Positions 15,182-23,276 of a DNA stretch of 64,000 bases are shown one piece after another. This DNA is from Anaerolineales bacterium. GTDB taxonomy: Bacteria; Chloroflexota; Anaerolineae; Anaerolineales; UBA4823. The translations under genes were made by a program, and so were the position numbers. Location of the stretch: the NCBI GenBank assembly GCA_020060465.1, contig JAGVAD010000016.1, positions 155,240 through 219,239 on the forward strand. Reading direction: 5' to 3'. Each line of letters starts with the position of its first letter. Position 1 is the stretch's first letter. The notes below the pieces were generated by a model that was given only the letters and a program-made list of their open reading frames with translations, did no database searches and was not told where the DNA came from.

Positions 15182-17178
15182 GACGGGTTTTTTCAGTGAA
15201 GAACCAATCAGGCGCTACACTCACCCGGCGGGATTTCTTGAAGGCATCTGCCCTCGGCGTCGCGGCGGCGTGCGCTGGCTATATATCCAACCGCCACTTC
15301 ATCGGGCAGGGCAACCCAAACCTCCGCTGGGTCGCCACGTGCTGCGGCGTAGGCGCAACTGGCGGCGCAGTGCGCCTGGCAGTCGCCAATGGACGGGCGC
15401 TGACGCTGGAACCCAACCTGGCGCATCCCTGCGGCGCGGACGTTGACGGTCAATATTGGGAAATTCTCCTGAGCAGTTTCGGAAGCGCACGGCGTTTGAC
15501 GACGCCGCTGGAACGGCGCGGCGGTCGTTTGAACGAGATAGACTGGCGGCAGGGCGTGCGCCGGTTGGCGCAGTCCCTGAGCGATGTCCAGCCGCATGAG
15601 ATTGCCTTTGTGCTGGGCGTTTATCCAGACCATTTAAACGATCTCGTGCGGTTGTTGGCTCAGGCGCTGGGCGGCGCCGCGGTGGTCCGCTTCGACTCGC
15701 AAAGCCTCGCCTCTGGTCGCCTCACGCTGATGGACGCTGCCCAAAGCCTGTTCGGTCTCTCGCAATTGCCCTATTTTGCTCTGGACCAGGCGCAGGTTGT
15801 GTTCTCGTTTGGCCTGACGGGGACTGAACCCTGGTTGACGCCGCGCGCCGCGGCCGCGCTTCGGAGAAGGCCCATGCAGCACCCGTCGGGGGAATATTGG
15901 GTGCAGTTCGAGGCGCGGCGCTCGCCATTCGCCGCCCGCGCCGACGAGTGGGTATGTATCCGACCGGGCAGCGAGGCGCTGCTCGCCGCTCTCTTGACTC
16001 GCCTGGCGCGGCGGGAAGTTCCACCATATCAAGACGAAGCCTTAGACTTGCAGGCGGTGGGTCAGGCGTGCGGCGTTTCGCCGGACGACTTGCAGCGCCT
16101 GGCGCGCCGTTTTGCTGAGGCGCAGCGCGCGGTTGCCATTCCGGGGGCGTTCGCTTTGGCGCAGCCAGCCGGGTTGGAGGCCGCCCAGGCGATCCTGGGG
16201 CTAAATCTGGTCAAAGAGAACTCCGCCGGGGCGCTGTATTTCTCGCCGCCGCCCCCGCTTCACCCTCATCTGCTCGCCCGTTCTTCGTCCCTTGCCGAGA
16301 TCGCGGCGCTCATCGAGCGGATGCGCAGTGGGCAGATCAAAGCGCTGATTGTGCATGGGGTGGACCTGCTCGCCAGCCTGCCGGTCTCGCTGGAGGTTGA
16401 GCGCGCCTTGCAACAGGTTCCGTTCATCGTTTCGTTCGCCTCTTCACTGGACGAAACCGCCCAGCGCGCCGACCTGATCTTGCCCGATCGCTCGCCGCTG
16501 GAATCTTGGGGCTATCAACGCACACTGATGGCTGACCGCCCGGCGATCGCTGCCGTGCAGCCTGTGTTCCCGCCGCAGCGCGGTGGACTCTCCGCCGCCG
16601 AGGCGCTGCTCGCCGTGGCGCATCAAATGGGCGGAGAGTTAGCCGACCCGTTTCCCTATCGCAGCGAGTTGGATTTCATTCAGCAGGCTGTCACCCGTCT
16701 GCCGTGGCCGCCAGGCCAGGACAGTTGGGCGCGCTGGTTGATGCAGGGCGGCTGGTGGACAGAGCAACCTGTCTTGTTTCCGCCGGTCAGCCAGGTGAAC
16801 GCCGGGCGCGCTTCGGGCTTACCTGCTATCGTGAGCATTACGCAGCCAACTTCAGATAGTTTTCAATTGGCGGTCGCCCCCTGGTCAGCCCTGTTGGCGG
16901 ACGAAGCGCAATGGGGCGCAGAAATGCACCCGCAGGCAGCCGCCGCACTGGGCTTGCGCAACGGCGATGTGATCCGCCTTTCTACAACCGACGGGGAAAT
17001 TGAGCTACCGCTTTTCACACAGCCGGCAATACAGCCCAATGTGCTGGCGCTCAGCCTGGCGTCATCAGGCGGTCGCCGAATCCGTCGCTCCGAACTGCTC
17101 GCCTTCCTGGGGCAGGCGCAAAACAGCGCCGGCGATTGGGCGCTTCAGGGTGGGAGGGTGAGGTGGATGGTTAACTAA
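15178..17178 (+). CDS. Tat-exported Mo-bisPGD-family oxidoreductase-like protein with broken Fe-S motif
   Basis: 666 residues; TTG start overlapping the previous stop. The Tat signal 'TRRDFLKASALGVAAACAG' is at residues 16-34. The fold follows FdhF/NarB-type enzymes: N-terminal Fe4S4 lobe, domains with 'DWRQGVRRLAQSL' and 'ALIVHGVDLLASLP', 'ADLILPDRSPLESWG', and a C-terminal MopB_CT barrel 'GLRNGDVIRLSTTDGEIELP'. The cluster motif CxxC-x3-C-x(n)-C is reduced: only Cys56 and Cys85 remain, while the first and third ligands are Ala53 and Ala60. It may lack the cluster, and perhaps Mo, as in the ActB subunit of alternative complex III. It sits divergently beside the bc operon, so a role with that chain is possible. 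Confidence 0.8.
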   Translation: MRRVFSVKNQSGATLTRRDFLKASALGVAAACAGYISNRHFIGQGNPNLRWVATCCGVGATGGAVRLAVANGRALTLEPNLAHPCGADVDGQYWEILLSSFGSARRLTTPLERRGGRLNEIDWRQGVRRLAQSLSDVQPHEIAFVLGVYPDHLNDLVRLLAQALGGAAVVRFDSQSLASGRLTLMDAAQSLFGLSQLPYFALDQAQVVFSFGLTGTEPWLTPRAAAALRRRPMQHPSGEYWVQFEARRSPFAARADEWVCIRPGSEALLAALLTRLARREVPPYQDEALDLQAVGQACGVSPDDLQRLARRFAEAQRAVAIPGAFALAQPAGLEAAQAILGLNLVKENSAGALYFSPPPPLHPHLLARSSSLAEIAALIERMRSGQIKALIVHGVDLLASLPVSLEVERALQQVPFIVSFASSLDETAQRADLILPDRSPLESWGYQRTLMADRPAIAAVQPVFPPQRGGLSAAEALLAVAHQMGGELADPFPYRSELDFIQQAVTRLPWPPGQDSWARWLMQGGWWTEQPVLFPPVSQVNAGRASGLPAIVSITQPTSDSFQLAVAPWSALLADEAQWGAEMHPQAAAALGLRNGDVIRLSTTDGEIELPLFTQPAIQPNVLALSLASSGGRRIRRSELLAFLGQAQNSAGDWALQGGRVRWMVN

Positions 17179-17202
17179 AAGCTGCTAAGTAGAAGCTGTT
17201 CC

Positions 17203-17925
17203 TTATTCATCTAGATCACGAAGGATGTATTGTGTGAAGTATGAACCGAAGAAGGAAACGGCTGATCCTAATAATGTAAAGTAAAAACCACCACTAAGGG
17301 TGGAAGTTCCAAAAGGAAATATCGATAGAATTATGAATATAACTGCCATAATGATAAAAATGGTCGAACTACGTTTCTTAATCTTCAATAGGATGTTTTT
17401 AATCAATTTTAAATCTAACTTCTGGCCTTGGGATTTCGCCAATATCCGGGCTTCAAAAATCTTAAAACCATTTTTGGTGTTATAAAAAGCCATGATCGGT
17501 ATCGAAATTATTAAAGCTGCGATGACCCATAGTATTAAACCCAACACTATTCCTGCCCCCTCGTTTGAAGCAAAACCAGCAAGACCTCCAACTAAAAAGC
17601 TCAAAGTAATTTGGGCCCCATTTCCTAGCCCCCTACCTAAATTAAGCCGCCCACTTCCGCCCATACCCAATATATCCATTAATAACTCAGCCAACCCTCC
17701 GAAACTAAACCATGGAGTCAACCATCCCAAAATTACCATTCCACCACCAACCATGCTTGGTATTCCGCCTACCAACGCTAGTTGTGTAAATGGGTTTTTG
17801 GGGGTCATCGAAGAATCAACAGGAGTTTTCGTATTTGTTATTTCTGGATCGGAAAGTTTAAAACCGCATTTTAAGCAGAACCGACTTGTATCTGAATTAG
17901 GAGTACCACAATTTGGGCAATTCAT
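17203..17925 (-). CDS. Zinc-ribbon membrane protein, unknown function
   Basis: 240 residues from the ATG at 17925, chosen because CTGGAG lies 9 bases upstream; an in-frame ATG at 17946 is less likely. An N-terminal zinc ribbon 'MNCPNCGTPNSDTSRFCLKCG' holds four Cys. It is followed by a linker and at least four hydrophobic segments with Gly-rich loops ('GGIPSMVGGGMVILGWLTPW', 'SFLVGGLAGFASNEGAGIVLG', 'VLGLILWVIAALIISIPIMA', 'IFIIMAVIFIILSIFPFG'). Zinc-ribbon membrane proteins of this type are widespread and mostly uncharacterised. Base composition is clearly more A+T-rich than the flanking cytochrome and glycan genes. Confidence 0.7.
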   Translation of the reverse strand: MNCPNCGTPNSDTSRFCLKCGFKLSDPEITNTKTPVDSSMTPKNPFTQLALVGGIPSMVGGGMVILGWLTPWFSFGGLAELLMDILGMGGSGRLNLGRGLGNGAQITLSFLVGGLAGFASNEGAGIVLGLILWVIAALIISIPIMAFYNTKNGFKIFEARILAKSQGQKLDLKLIKNILLKIKKRSSTIFIIMAVIFIILSIFPFGTSTLSGGFYFTLLGSAVSFFGSYFTQYILRDLDE

Positions 17926-17967
17926 TTTGTCATTCTCCAGATGCAAAACATGATAACGAAAATCATG

Positions 17968-18063
17968 TTATTGGGTACCACAGTTATTAAGAAACGCTTC
18001 ATCAGCAGGTATGTTTTGCTCACAGTTCAGGCATATTCTTGCAGAGTTTATTTCCAAAACCAC
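17968..18063 (-). pseudogene. In-frame zinc-ribbon tail directly after the stop of the upstream gene
   Basis: Immediately after the TAA that ends the coiled-coil/zinc-ribbon gene (18064-18471), the same frame continues GTG GTT TTG... for 31 codons. It encodes 'RICLNCEQNIPADEAFLNNCG' and then stops at 17968. This is a recognisable second zinc ribbon with one ligand altered (Asn in place of the third Cys). Either the parent protein once had two ribbons and gained a nonsense codon, or this is a GTG-started mini-protein. The altered ligand favours decay. Confidence 0.5.
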
Positions 18064-18471
18064 TTAGGCACGTTCGGGCTTGAAGATGGCAGCTCCACAA
18101 TCTGTACAGAAGGTTGCCTCGGCAGGAATTTTCGCATAGCATTGCGGGCAAACAATATGCGCAGTATTTTCAGTAAGAGAACTAGCCATCATTGGCGGTT
18201 CTTCCCGCTTAATACCTTCAAGCTTTGCTTCTTTATCAGCGATTTCTGTTTTAATGGCATCAATTATTAAGCATAATTCTTCCAATTCGCTCTGTGTTAA
18301 GATGTCTCGCTGATGTAAGTCAAGTGTTGTTGTAACTATTTGACTGTGGATGACAGAAATTTTGTTTCTTAATTCCCCAATTTCCCCTTGAACCTTCTGG
18401 ATGCGTATGAGTTGATCAGCTTTCCATTTAGCAACATCAACGCCCTCTCTCATTTTATGAAAAATTGACAT
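18064..18471 (-). CDS. Coiled-coil protein with C-terminal zinc ribbon
   Basis: 135 residues. Residues 5-90 are strongly helical and heptad-like ('QLIRIQKVQGEIGELRNKIS', 'LTQSELEELCLIIDAIKTEI', 'ADKEAKLEGIK'), suggesting a coiled coil. The C-terminal 'CPQCYAKIPAEATFCTDCG' is a four-Cys zinc ribbon. No membrane segment is present. GAGG lies 6 bases before the ATG. It precedes the zinc-ribbon membrane protein on the same strand, with a remnant ribbon between them, so the two probably form a small unit. Function unknown. Confidence 0.7.
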   Translation of the reverse strand: MSIFHKMREGVDVAKWKADQLIRIQKVQGEIGELRNKISVIHSQIVTTTLDLHQRDILTQSELEELCLIIDAIKTEIADKEAKLEGIKREEPPMMASSLTENTAHIVCPQCYAKIPAEATFCTDCGAAIFKPERA

Positions 18472-18833
18472 ATGTTACCTCATACGTTTTTTAGATTTAT
18501 TGACCAATCCCTAGCCCTTATGAGCGTCAGAGAAGCTTTTGTATATAATACAGGAAAAATTATTTTAAGTAAAGTTAATATTCCCTATGTGTTTGTAACA
18601 TACACGGTTGGCGAGTTACGAAAAATAGTACTGAATCATGATTTTCCAGCGGTCAGTGGCTTTACCAATTCAACCTGAGCCGCTCAACAGAGAAGCGCAG
18701 CCGACCTGCCTGGCCAGGATTTGTACCCCCGTACCGTGCGGCTGCGCATTTTCATCCGTCCAATGACCTGCTCCGTACCATTGTTAGTCTAGGGAACATC
18801 CTTGTCCCAGTCAAACACTTAGTGGTTCTCTCG
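18472..18833. other. Intergenic region with a long-loop hairpin
   Basis: 362 bp without a credible gene. It contains GCGCAGCCG (18695-18703) and its exact inverse CGGCTGCGC (18739-18747) around a 35-base loop that itself carries 'CTGGCCAGG' and 'GTACCCCCGTAC', followed by ATTTTC. This could be a transcription terminator, the end of a mobile element or a recombination site. The region also separates the promoter of the minus-strand zinc-ribbon unit from the IS630-type element. Confidence 0.4.
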
Positions 18834-20016
18834 CTAAGTAGCGAGGATGCCAGGCCGAAGTTGAACACCAAAACCGCCCAGGACTGAGACCTGTTCTTGC
18901 GGGCGTTTTTTCCAGGAGTAGGGATGGCAGTGCTTGTTCCAGTAATCGAGAGCATCATTCAGGGCATGGGTCAGCTGATCCAGGGTCTCGAAACGGCGTC
19001 CTTTCAGCGCCAGCGAACGAAGCTGCTTCCACCAAGGCTCAATCAGGTTCAGCCAGCAAGCATACTTCGGGATGAACTGCAACTGCATTTCCGGCCAAGC
19101 AGCCAGAGCCAACTTGGTTTGTTTACTGATGTGGATCGACAGGTTATCTTCAATGATCAACCAACGCTCTGCGGGGAAAGCGGTCATGATCTTTTCCAGC
19201 AATCGCACATGACTGGCGCTATCCCGACTTGGACTGAGCACAGTGATCGCTTGTCCGGTAGCTGGCTCAAAAGCACCATGCACCCACAATTTGCCACGCC
19301 TGCCATAATCCGGTTCAAAGGTGGCGCGGTTCGGCCCCTCTTTCCATTCTTCGCCGGGAAAGGTCTTGACTGCAATCGGTCCCATTTCATCCACGCAGAT
19401 CACTCGCGTGCCTGGGATGCGGGTTTGGTAGGCCGTGATGATGCCCCCTTTTTTCCACGAACTCCGCATCTGTTTTCTCGGCGTCGTGGAACCAGCTTTC
19501 TTGTCATTTCCAGCGAAAACCTTCCGCTTCCACCCATTCCCAAATCGTAGAGTCCGACAGATGGATACCCTCCCGTTCCTGGAAAGCGATCTGGAGACGT
19601 TCCAAAGTCCACAGCTTATACGGATATCCCAAACTTTCGGGCTTCGTCCGCGCCAGCTTGAGTAAAGCGCTGCGAACATTTTGGGCATGGGTTGGCGGAC
19701 GGCCAGCTTTCGGTTTGTCTTCCAAACCCGCAATGCCCTCCGCATTGAACCGCTTCACCCAATCCACGCCCGATTGGCGACCTCTGAAACCGGCTTGCTG
19801 TCCGGCCTGGGTCGCGTGCAGCTTTGGGTCATCTAGCATGGCCACAATCACTTTCGCTCGTTGGACCAGCCGGTGGGCAGCTTTCCGCGATGCCGCTAAC
19901 TTGCGGATCTCGGTTTCTTCTTCGGTTGTTAACGAACCATGTAAGGGTCTTGCACAGTGAAGGATGAAAATATTATGGTATGCTCCGGTTACAGCAGACA
20001 GAGTTTGGTTGCACAC
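18834..20016 (-). pseudogene. IS630-family transposase, inactivated
   Basis: The first part (20016 to 19504) gives an N-terminal helix-turn-helix region: '[17 protein letters not shown]', '[21 protein letters not shown]', '[17 protein letters not shown]'. Reading stops at a TGA. Past this TGA the same frame continues 'QESWFHDAEKTDAEFVEKRG', which is authentic IS630 sequence, so the TGA is a nonsense mutation (CGA to TGA fits). At an A6-G5 run (about 19446-19456) the family sequence moves to another frame, 'IITAYQTRIPGTRVICVDEMGP', and runs to the end with the DDE residues in 'CVDEMGP', 'IIEDNLSIH' and 'NLIEPWW'. The A6G5 shift could be programmed, but the stop means this copy is probably dead. 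Terminal repeats were not identified. Confidence 0.85.
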
Positions 20017-20158
20017 TGGTGATAATCATCCCGGTTGTTAACGTAAACCGATTGCCTGTGAGCACAGTGAATTGTTGCGGTTCAAAAAACCAGCACGCGT
20101 AGCAAAGTTCGAATTGTCTCGGCAATCCCTGCTGAAATCCAACGGGAGCAGAACGGAA

Positions 20159-21403
20159 ATGGAAGACATCTTGGAATGTTGTTGCGGATTGGACGTTCAT
20201 AAAGAGAGCATTGTTGCCTGCCTATTGAAAGGCCCGCTAGCAGCGGAGCTGAAGCCTCAGAGCGAGATCCAGGAATTCGGAACACAATTGAAGGATCTGG
20301 TTGCATTGCGGAAATGGTTGGAGAAGCACGAGTGCCACTATGTAGCCATGGAAAGTACCGGGATCTATTGGCAGCCGGTGTACGCAGTTCTAGAGACGGC
20401 CCTATCGGACGAAATGCATCTATTGGTGGTCAATGCCCGGCACATGAAGAATGTTCCTGGCAAGAAGACCGATATGCGCGACGCCGAATGGATTGCCACC
20501 TTATTGCGGGCGGGCCTCTTGAAAGGTAGTTTTGTACCTGAGCGTGACATTCGAGATTTGCGGCAGTTCACCCGCTATCGCAAAGCATTGATCCGAGATA
20601 TCACCTCCCAGAAAAACAGGATCGAGAAGTTGTTGCAGTCCAATGGATTTCGTTTGTCATCCTTTCTGTCGGATATCTTTGGCAGTTCAGGCCTGGCGAT
20701 CATGCACCAATTGGTGCAAGTCGGCTCCATTTCAAGCCAGAGCCTGGATCAGTGTCTCAAGGCACGAGCACGCCAGAAAGCTAACGAAATATTATCCAGT
20801 CTCAATGGGACCTTGTCCGTTCCTCAGCGCAAACTGCTCAAGATGCAACTGGCTCATCTGGCAGACTTACAAGCCAATTTACGGGAAGTTGAAGAAGAAA
20901 TTCATGACGGCTTTTCTCAATTTCATGGCCCGATCCAATTGCTGGACTCAATCCCCGGGATTGATCTGACGGCTGCCTATGCCATTCTGGCGGAGATTGG
21001 TAAAGAGATGTCCGCCTTTCCCACGGCCCAGCACATTTGCTCCTGGGCAGGGTTGGCTCCTGGTAATCATAAAAGCGCCAATAAGCAGAAAAAACAGCGC
21101 ATCACGCAGGGCAATAATTACCTCAAAACCATTCTGTGCGAAGTCGCTTGGGTCATCGCCTCTCATAAAAAACTGTACCTATCGGGTTGGTATTGGCGTC
21201 TCAAGCAACACACGGATGCCAAGCGGGCCATTGTCGCTTTAGCTCGCAAACTGCTCGTGATTATCTACACCATGCTTAAAACCAGCCAGCCGTTCAATGA
21301 ACAAAAGTTCGCGGAGCGCAAGAATGCATCTGAACAGAAACGTGTCAAGCGCATGGTGTTCGAATTGACCAGGTTAGGTTATGCTGTCTCTTTGGCTGCC
21401 TAA
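20159..21403 (+). CDS. IS110-family transposase (DEDD)
   Basis: 414 residues from the ATG at 20159. The N-terminal RuvC-like DEDD domain shows 'GLDVHKESIVACLL' (first Asp), 'AMESTGIYWQPVY' (Glu) and 'KKTDMRDAEWIATLL' (Asp pair). The C-terminal Tnp_2 domain has 'LDSIPGIDLTAAYAILAEIG' and 'SWAGLAPGNHKSANK', which holds the conserved Ser region. The gene appears intact. IS110 elements lack terminal inverted repeats and their non-coding flank encodes a bridge RNA that guides target choice. The non-coding flanks here are 20017-20158 upstream and from 21404 downstream; the outer limits cannot be set from one copy. Confidence 0.93.
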   Translation: MEDILECCCGLDVHKESIVACLLKGPLAAELKPQSEIQEFGTQLKDLVALRKWLEKHECHYVAMESTGIYWQPVYAVLETALSDEMHLLVVNARHMKNVPGKKTDMRDAEWIATLLRAGLLKGSFVPERDIRDLRQFTRYRKALIRDITSQKNRIEKLLQSNGFRLSSFLSDIFGSSGLAIMHQLVQVGSISSQSLDQCLKARARQKANEILSSLNGTLSVPQRKLLKMQLAHLADLQANLREVEEEIHDGFSQFHGPIQLLDSIPGIDLTAAYAILAEIGKEMSAFPTAQHICSWAGLAPGNHKSANKQKKQRITQGNNYLKTILCEVAWVIASHKKLYLSGWYWRLKQHTDAKRAIVALARKLLVIIYTMLKTSQPFNEQKFAERKNASEQKRVKRMVFELTRLGYAVSLAA

Positions 21404-21698
21404 TCTATTTTCGTAGCAATGTGCGTAGCTTGACCGCTTTTCGCATGGCTTCCTCCTGTTTAGGAGGATTATAACCCAACTATTTGACGAGAATACCATT
21501 TAGATTTAAAATTCAACTTTAGACAAAACTCGTTTGAGCACCATATCTGGCGGTAAATAGTAGTGAGATACCACCATATGTTGGGCAAAATGCCATTTTG
21601 TCTAAACTCGAGTTAAAAACAACTATAAAAAACTGGGATAAAGGAAAACAAGAACAACACAAGAATAACAATAGTAGCTGACCTTGGTGAAATACTCG
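21404..21698. other. Intergenic region with two inverted-repeat structures
   Basis: 295 bp without a gene. TCCTCCT-GTTT-AGGAGGA (21451-21468) is a perfect 7-bp hairpin just past the IS110 transposase and may be part of that element's right end. Further on, TTTAGACAAAA (21518-21528) and its exact inverse TTTTGTCTAAA (21596-21606) flank 67 bp, and the palindrome AACTCGAGTT follows. The second pair looks like a small MITE-type or decayed element. No promoter is certain for the small gene that follows. Confidence 0.45.
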
Positions 21699-21911
21699 AT
21701 GAATTCAAAAAGAACTGATATAAATTCCCATATTGAACGAACAGCCATGGTAAATGATTCGAGATTCCTCCAAGCTAATCACGTTCCTGATGAAGAATTA
21801 GCTGCCGATCAAGGTATCTCCGTTGAAGAGCTCAGGAAAGCGAGAGCGAAAGTGCTGGCAAGGGCATATGCTTATATTTTGAGTTGGGAAATTCCTGCCG
21901 CAAAGGAATGA
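21699..21911 (+). CDS. Small hypothetical protein (70 aa)
   Basis: Translation from the ATG at 21699 gives 70 residues, hydrophilic and helical in the second half ('VPDEELAADQGISVEELRKA', 'RAKVLARAYAYILSWE'). The 'LAADQGISVEELRKA' part resembles a helix-turn-helix-like pair. A TTG 15 bp upstream is an alternative start. No strong ribosome-binding site is visible. It lies in the accessory island between the IS110 element and the amidase, convergent with the latter. It could be a regulator or antitoxin-like fragment; no family was recognised, so it is called only on ORF plausibility. Confidence 0.4.
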   Translation: MNSKRTDINSHIERTAMVNDSRFLQANHVPDEELAADQGISVEELRKARAKVLARAYAYILSWEIPAAKE

Positions 21912-21935
21912 TCCTGATGTTCTCTTTTTGTTGGT

Positions 21936-23138
21936 TTATCTCCGTTTTGATATAATTATTAGAGCCGTACCGATAGCAAAACCGACTAGCATAAGGTTTG
22001 GAGGACAAATGATATTGGGCAACTCGCGGGTAACCCATTCAAGCGCTTCTTGCTCTAACTGTTCGATAAATCTTCCAATTTCTTCCTCGCCGCGCTGGCG
22101 TAGTTCTTCAATGCGCCGGTCGATATCTTCTTTTATCTGGCGCGCTTCTTCGGGAACAACAACTAGATATACCGTAATTTTGTTGCCAACTTGATCATCG
22201 CCTCTTACGAGCTGCCATTCTTGACGGAAAATGCCTGGTCTGTTTGGGGCAATGGCTGGTATTTCCCAGGTGGCAATCTCTTTGACCGAAGTTTGTTGGG
22301 GTAAAGTATAAATCGCTTCTGCGCCATATTCGTTACCCTGGCTGACCAATGAAAAATCCTGCACTCGCCAAGTCACCAAGCCGTCATTCAGCAAATTGAT
22401 TTCATTAACCTTTGTGTCTCCAGGGAAATAAGTGGATATCGGCAGACCCTGAGGTTTGGACCAATCGGCGCAATGTGGATCTATCTCTAAATATTCAAGG
22501 ATGGCCTGGGCGATCGATCTGCCAAAATCATCTTTGCGATTTCTGAGGATCTCTGCATCGCCATGAATTTCTGCAATCTCAATCAGCGCAGATGGGGCAT
22601 CCCAATGATGGATATATAGACCGCCATACCGATTCTGCGTTTCCGGTTTTGTACCAATGTTTCGGATTTCTAAACGGGATGCTATGCTAGCAGAAAGCAG
22701 AGCGGCTAGGGTCTGACTGTTCTCATCGTCAAAGCCATTTACCGTATACCAACCTTCAGTTCCTGTTTGAAGCCCTGTAAAAGAGTTGGTATGAATGGAA
22801 ACGCCAACCTTGGGGTTGTACCCATTTACGATCTCATCAACATCTTCCAAAGTATGATTGGGGTCGTCTCCGTCGCGGGTAAGGTAAACATCAACTGGAC
22901 ACCGATTTAGATATGTGCGAACATAACGCGCCACATCCAAATTGATGTCTTTTTCAATCAGATCGCCGTTCACAACACCGGGAGCAATTTTCTGGCTATC
23001 CTCATCCCACCATCCATGTCCAGGTGAAATAACAACTACCGGCCGGCTTGCTTGCGCATTCACGACCACAGGCATAATGGTGATGGTGAAGAGTAGAAGA
23101 ATATAGATTGTTGCTTGAAATCCCCGTTTTGTCTTCAT
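21936..23138 (-). CDS. N-acetylmuramoyl-L-alanine amidase (Amidase_3) with C-terminal membrane anchor
   Basis: 400 residues. An N-terminal hydrophobic signal (about 8-28) precedes the Amidase_3 domain (about 33-215). The zinc ligands are the His in 'VVISPGHGWWDED', a Glu in 'LIEKDINLDVARYV' and the His in 'VGVSIHTNSF'; the catalytic Glu is in 'ALIEIAEIHGD'. A beta-rich middle domain (about 225-335) and a charged helical stretch ('RQIKEDIDRRIEELRQRGEE') follow, and the protein ends with a transmembrane helix 'LMLVGFAIGTALIII' and KRR. It would cut the amide bond between muramic acid and the stem peptide on the outer face of the membrane. GGAGG lies 5 bases before the ATG and a good promoter lies further upstream. 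Confidence 0.88.
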   Translation of the reverse strand: MKTKRGFQATIYILLLFTITIMPVVVNAQASRPVVVISPGHGWWDEDSQKIAPGVVNGDLIEKDINLDVARYVRTYLNRCPVDVYLTRDGDDPNHTLEDVDEIVNGYNPKVGVSIHTNSFTGLQTGTEGWYTVNGFDDENSQTLAALLSASIASRLEIRNIGTKPETQNRYGGLYIHHWDAPSALIEIAEIHGDAEILRNRKDDFGRSIAQAILEYLEIDPHCADWSKPQGLPISTYFPGDTKVNEINLLNDGLVTWRVQDFSLVSQGNEYGAEAIYTLPQQTSVKEIATWEIPAIAPNRPGIFRQEWQLVRGDDQVGNKITVYLVVVPEEARQIKEDIDRRIEELRQRGEEEIGRFIEQLEQEALEWVTRELPNIICPPNLMLVGFAIGTALIIISKRR

Positions 23139-23238
23139 CGAACCCTCCGGATGAAAAAAAGTATCCGCTTCTATGGGCTCGCAGTGATGTGCTGTACTTC
23201 CCAGTTATGGTTTCATACGAAAATTGAGAGCCATATCT

Positions 23239-23267
23239 ATAATATAGGTGGTTAGGTAGTATGTCAA
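23239..23267 (-). promoter_or_regulatory. Promoter of the amidase gene
   Basis: On the minus strand TTGACA (23267-23262), 17 bp, TATTAT (23244-23239): one mismatch to consensus. The leader to the ATG at 23138 is about 95 bases. The -35 is only 9 bp from the left end of the IS4-type element at 23277, so the IS inserted just outside it. Confidence 0.75.
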
Positions 23268-23276
23268 GAGTTGTGT

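Noticed and set aside
18472-18678. Plus-strand frame starting opposite the zinc-ribbon gene
   Set aside because: Overlaps the promoter and leader of the minus-strand gene; composition is like non-coding DNA.
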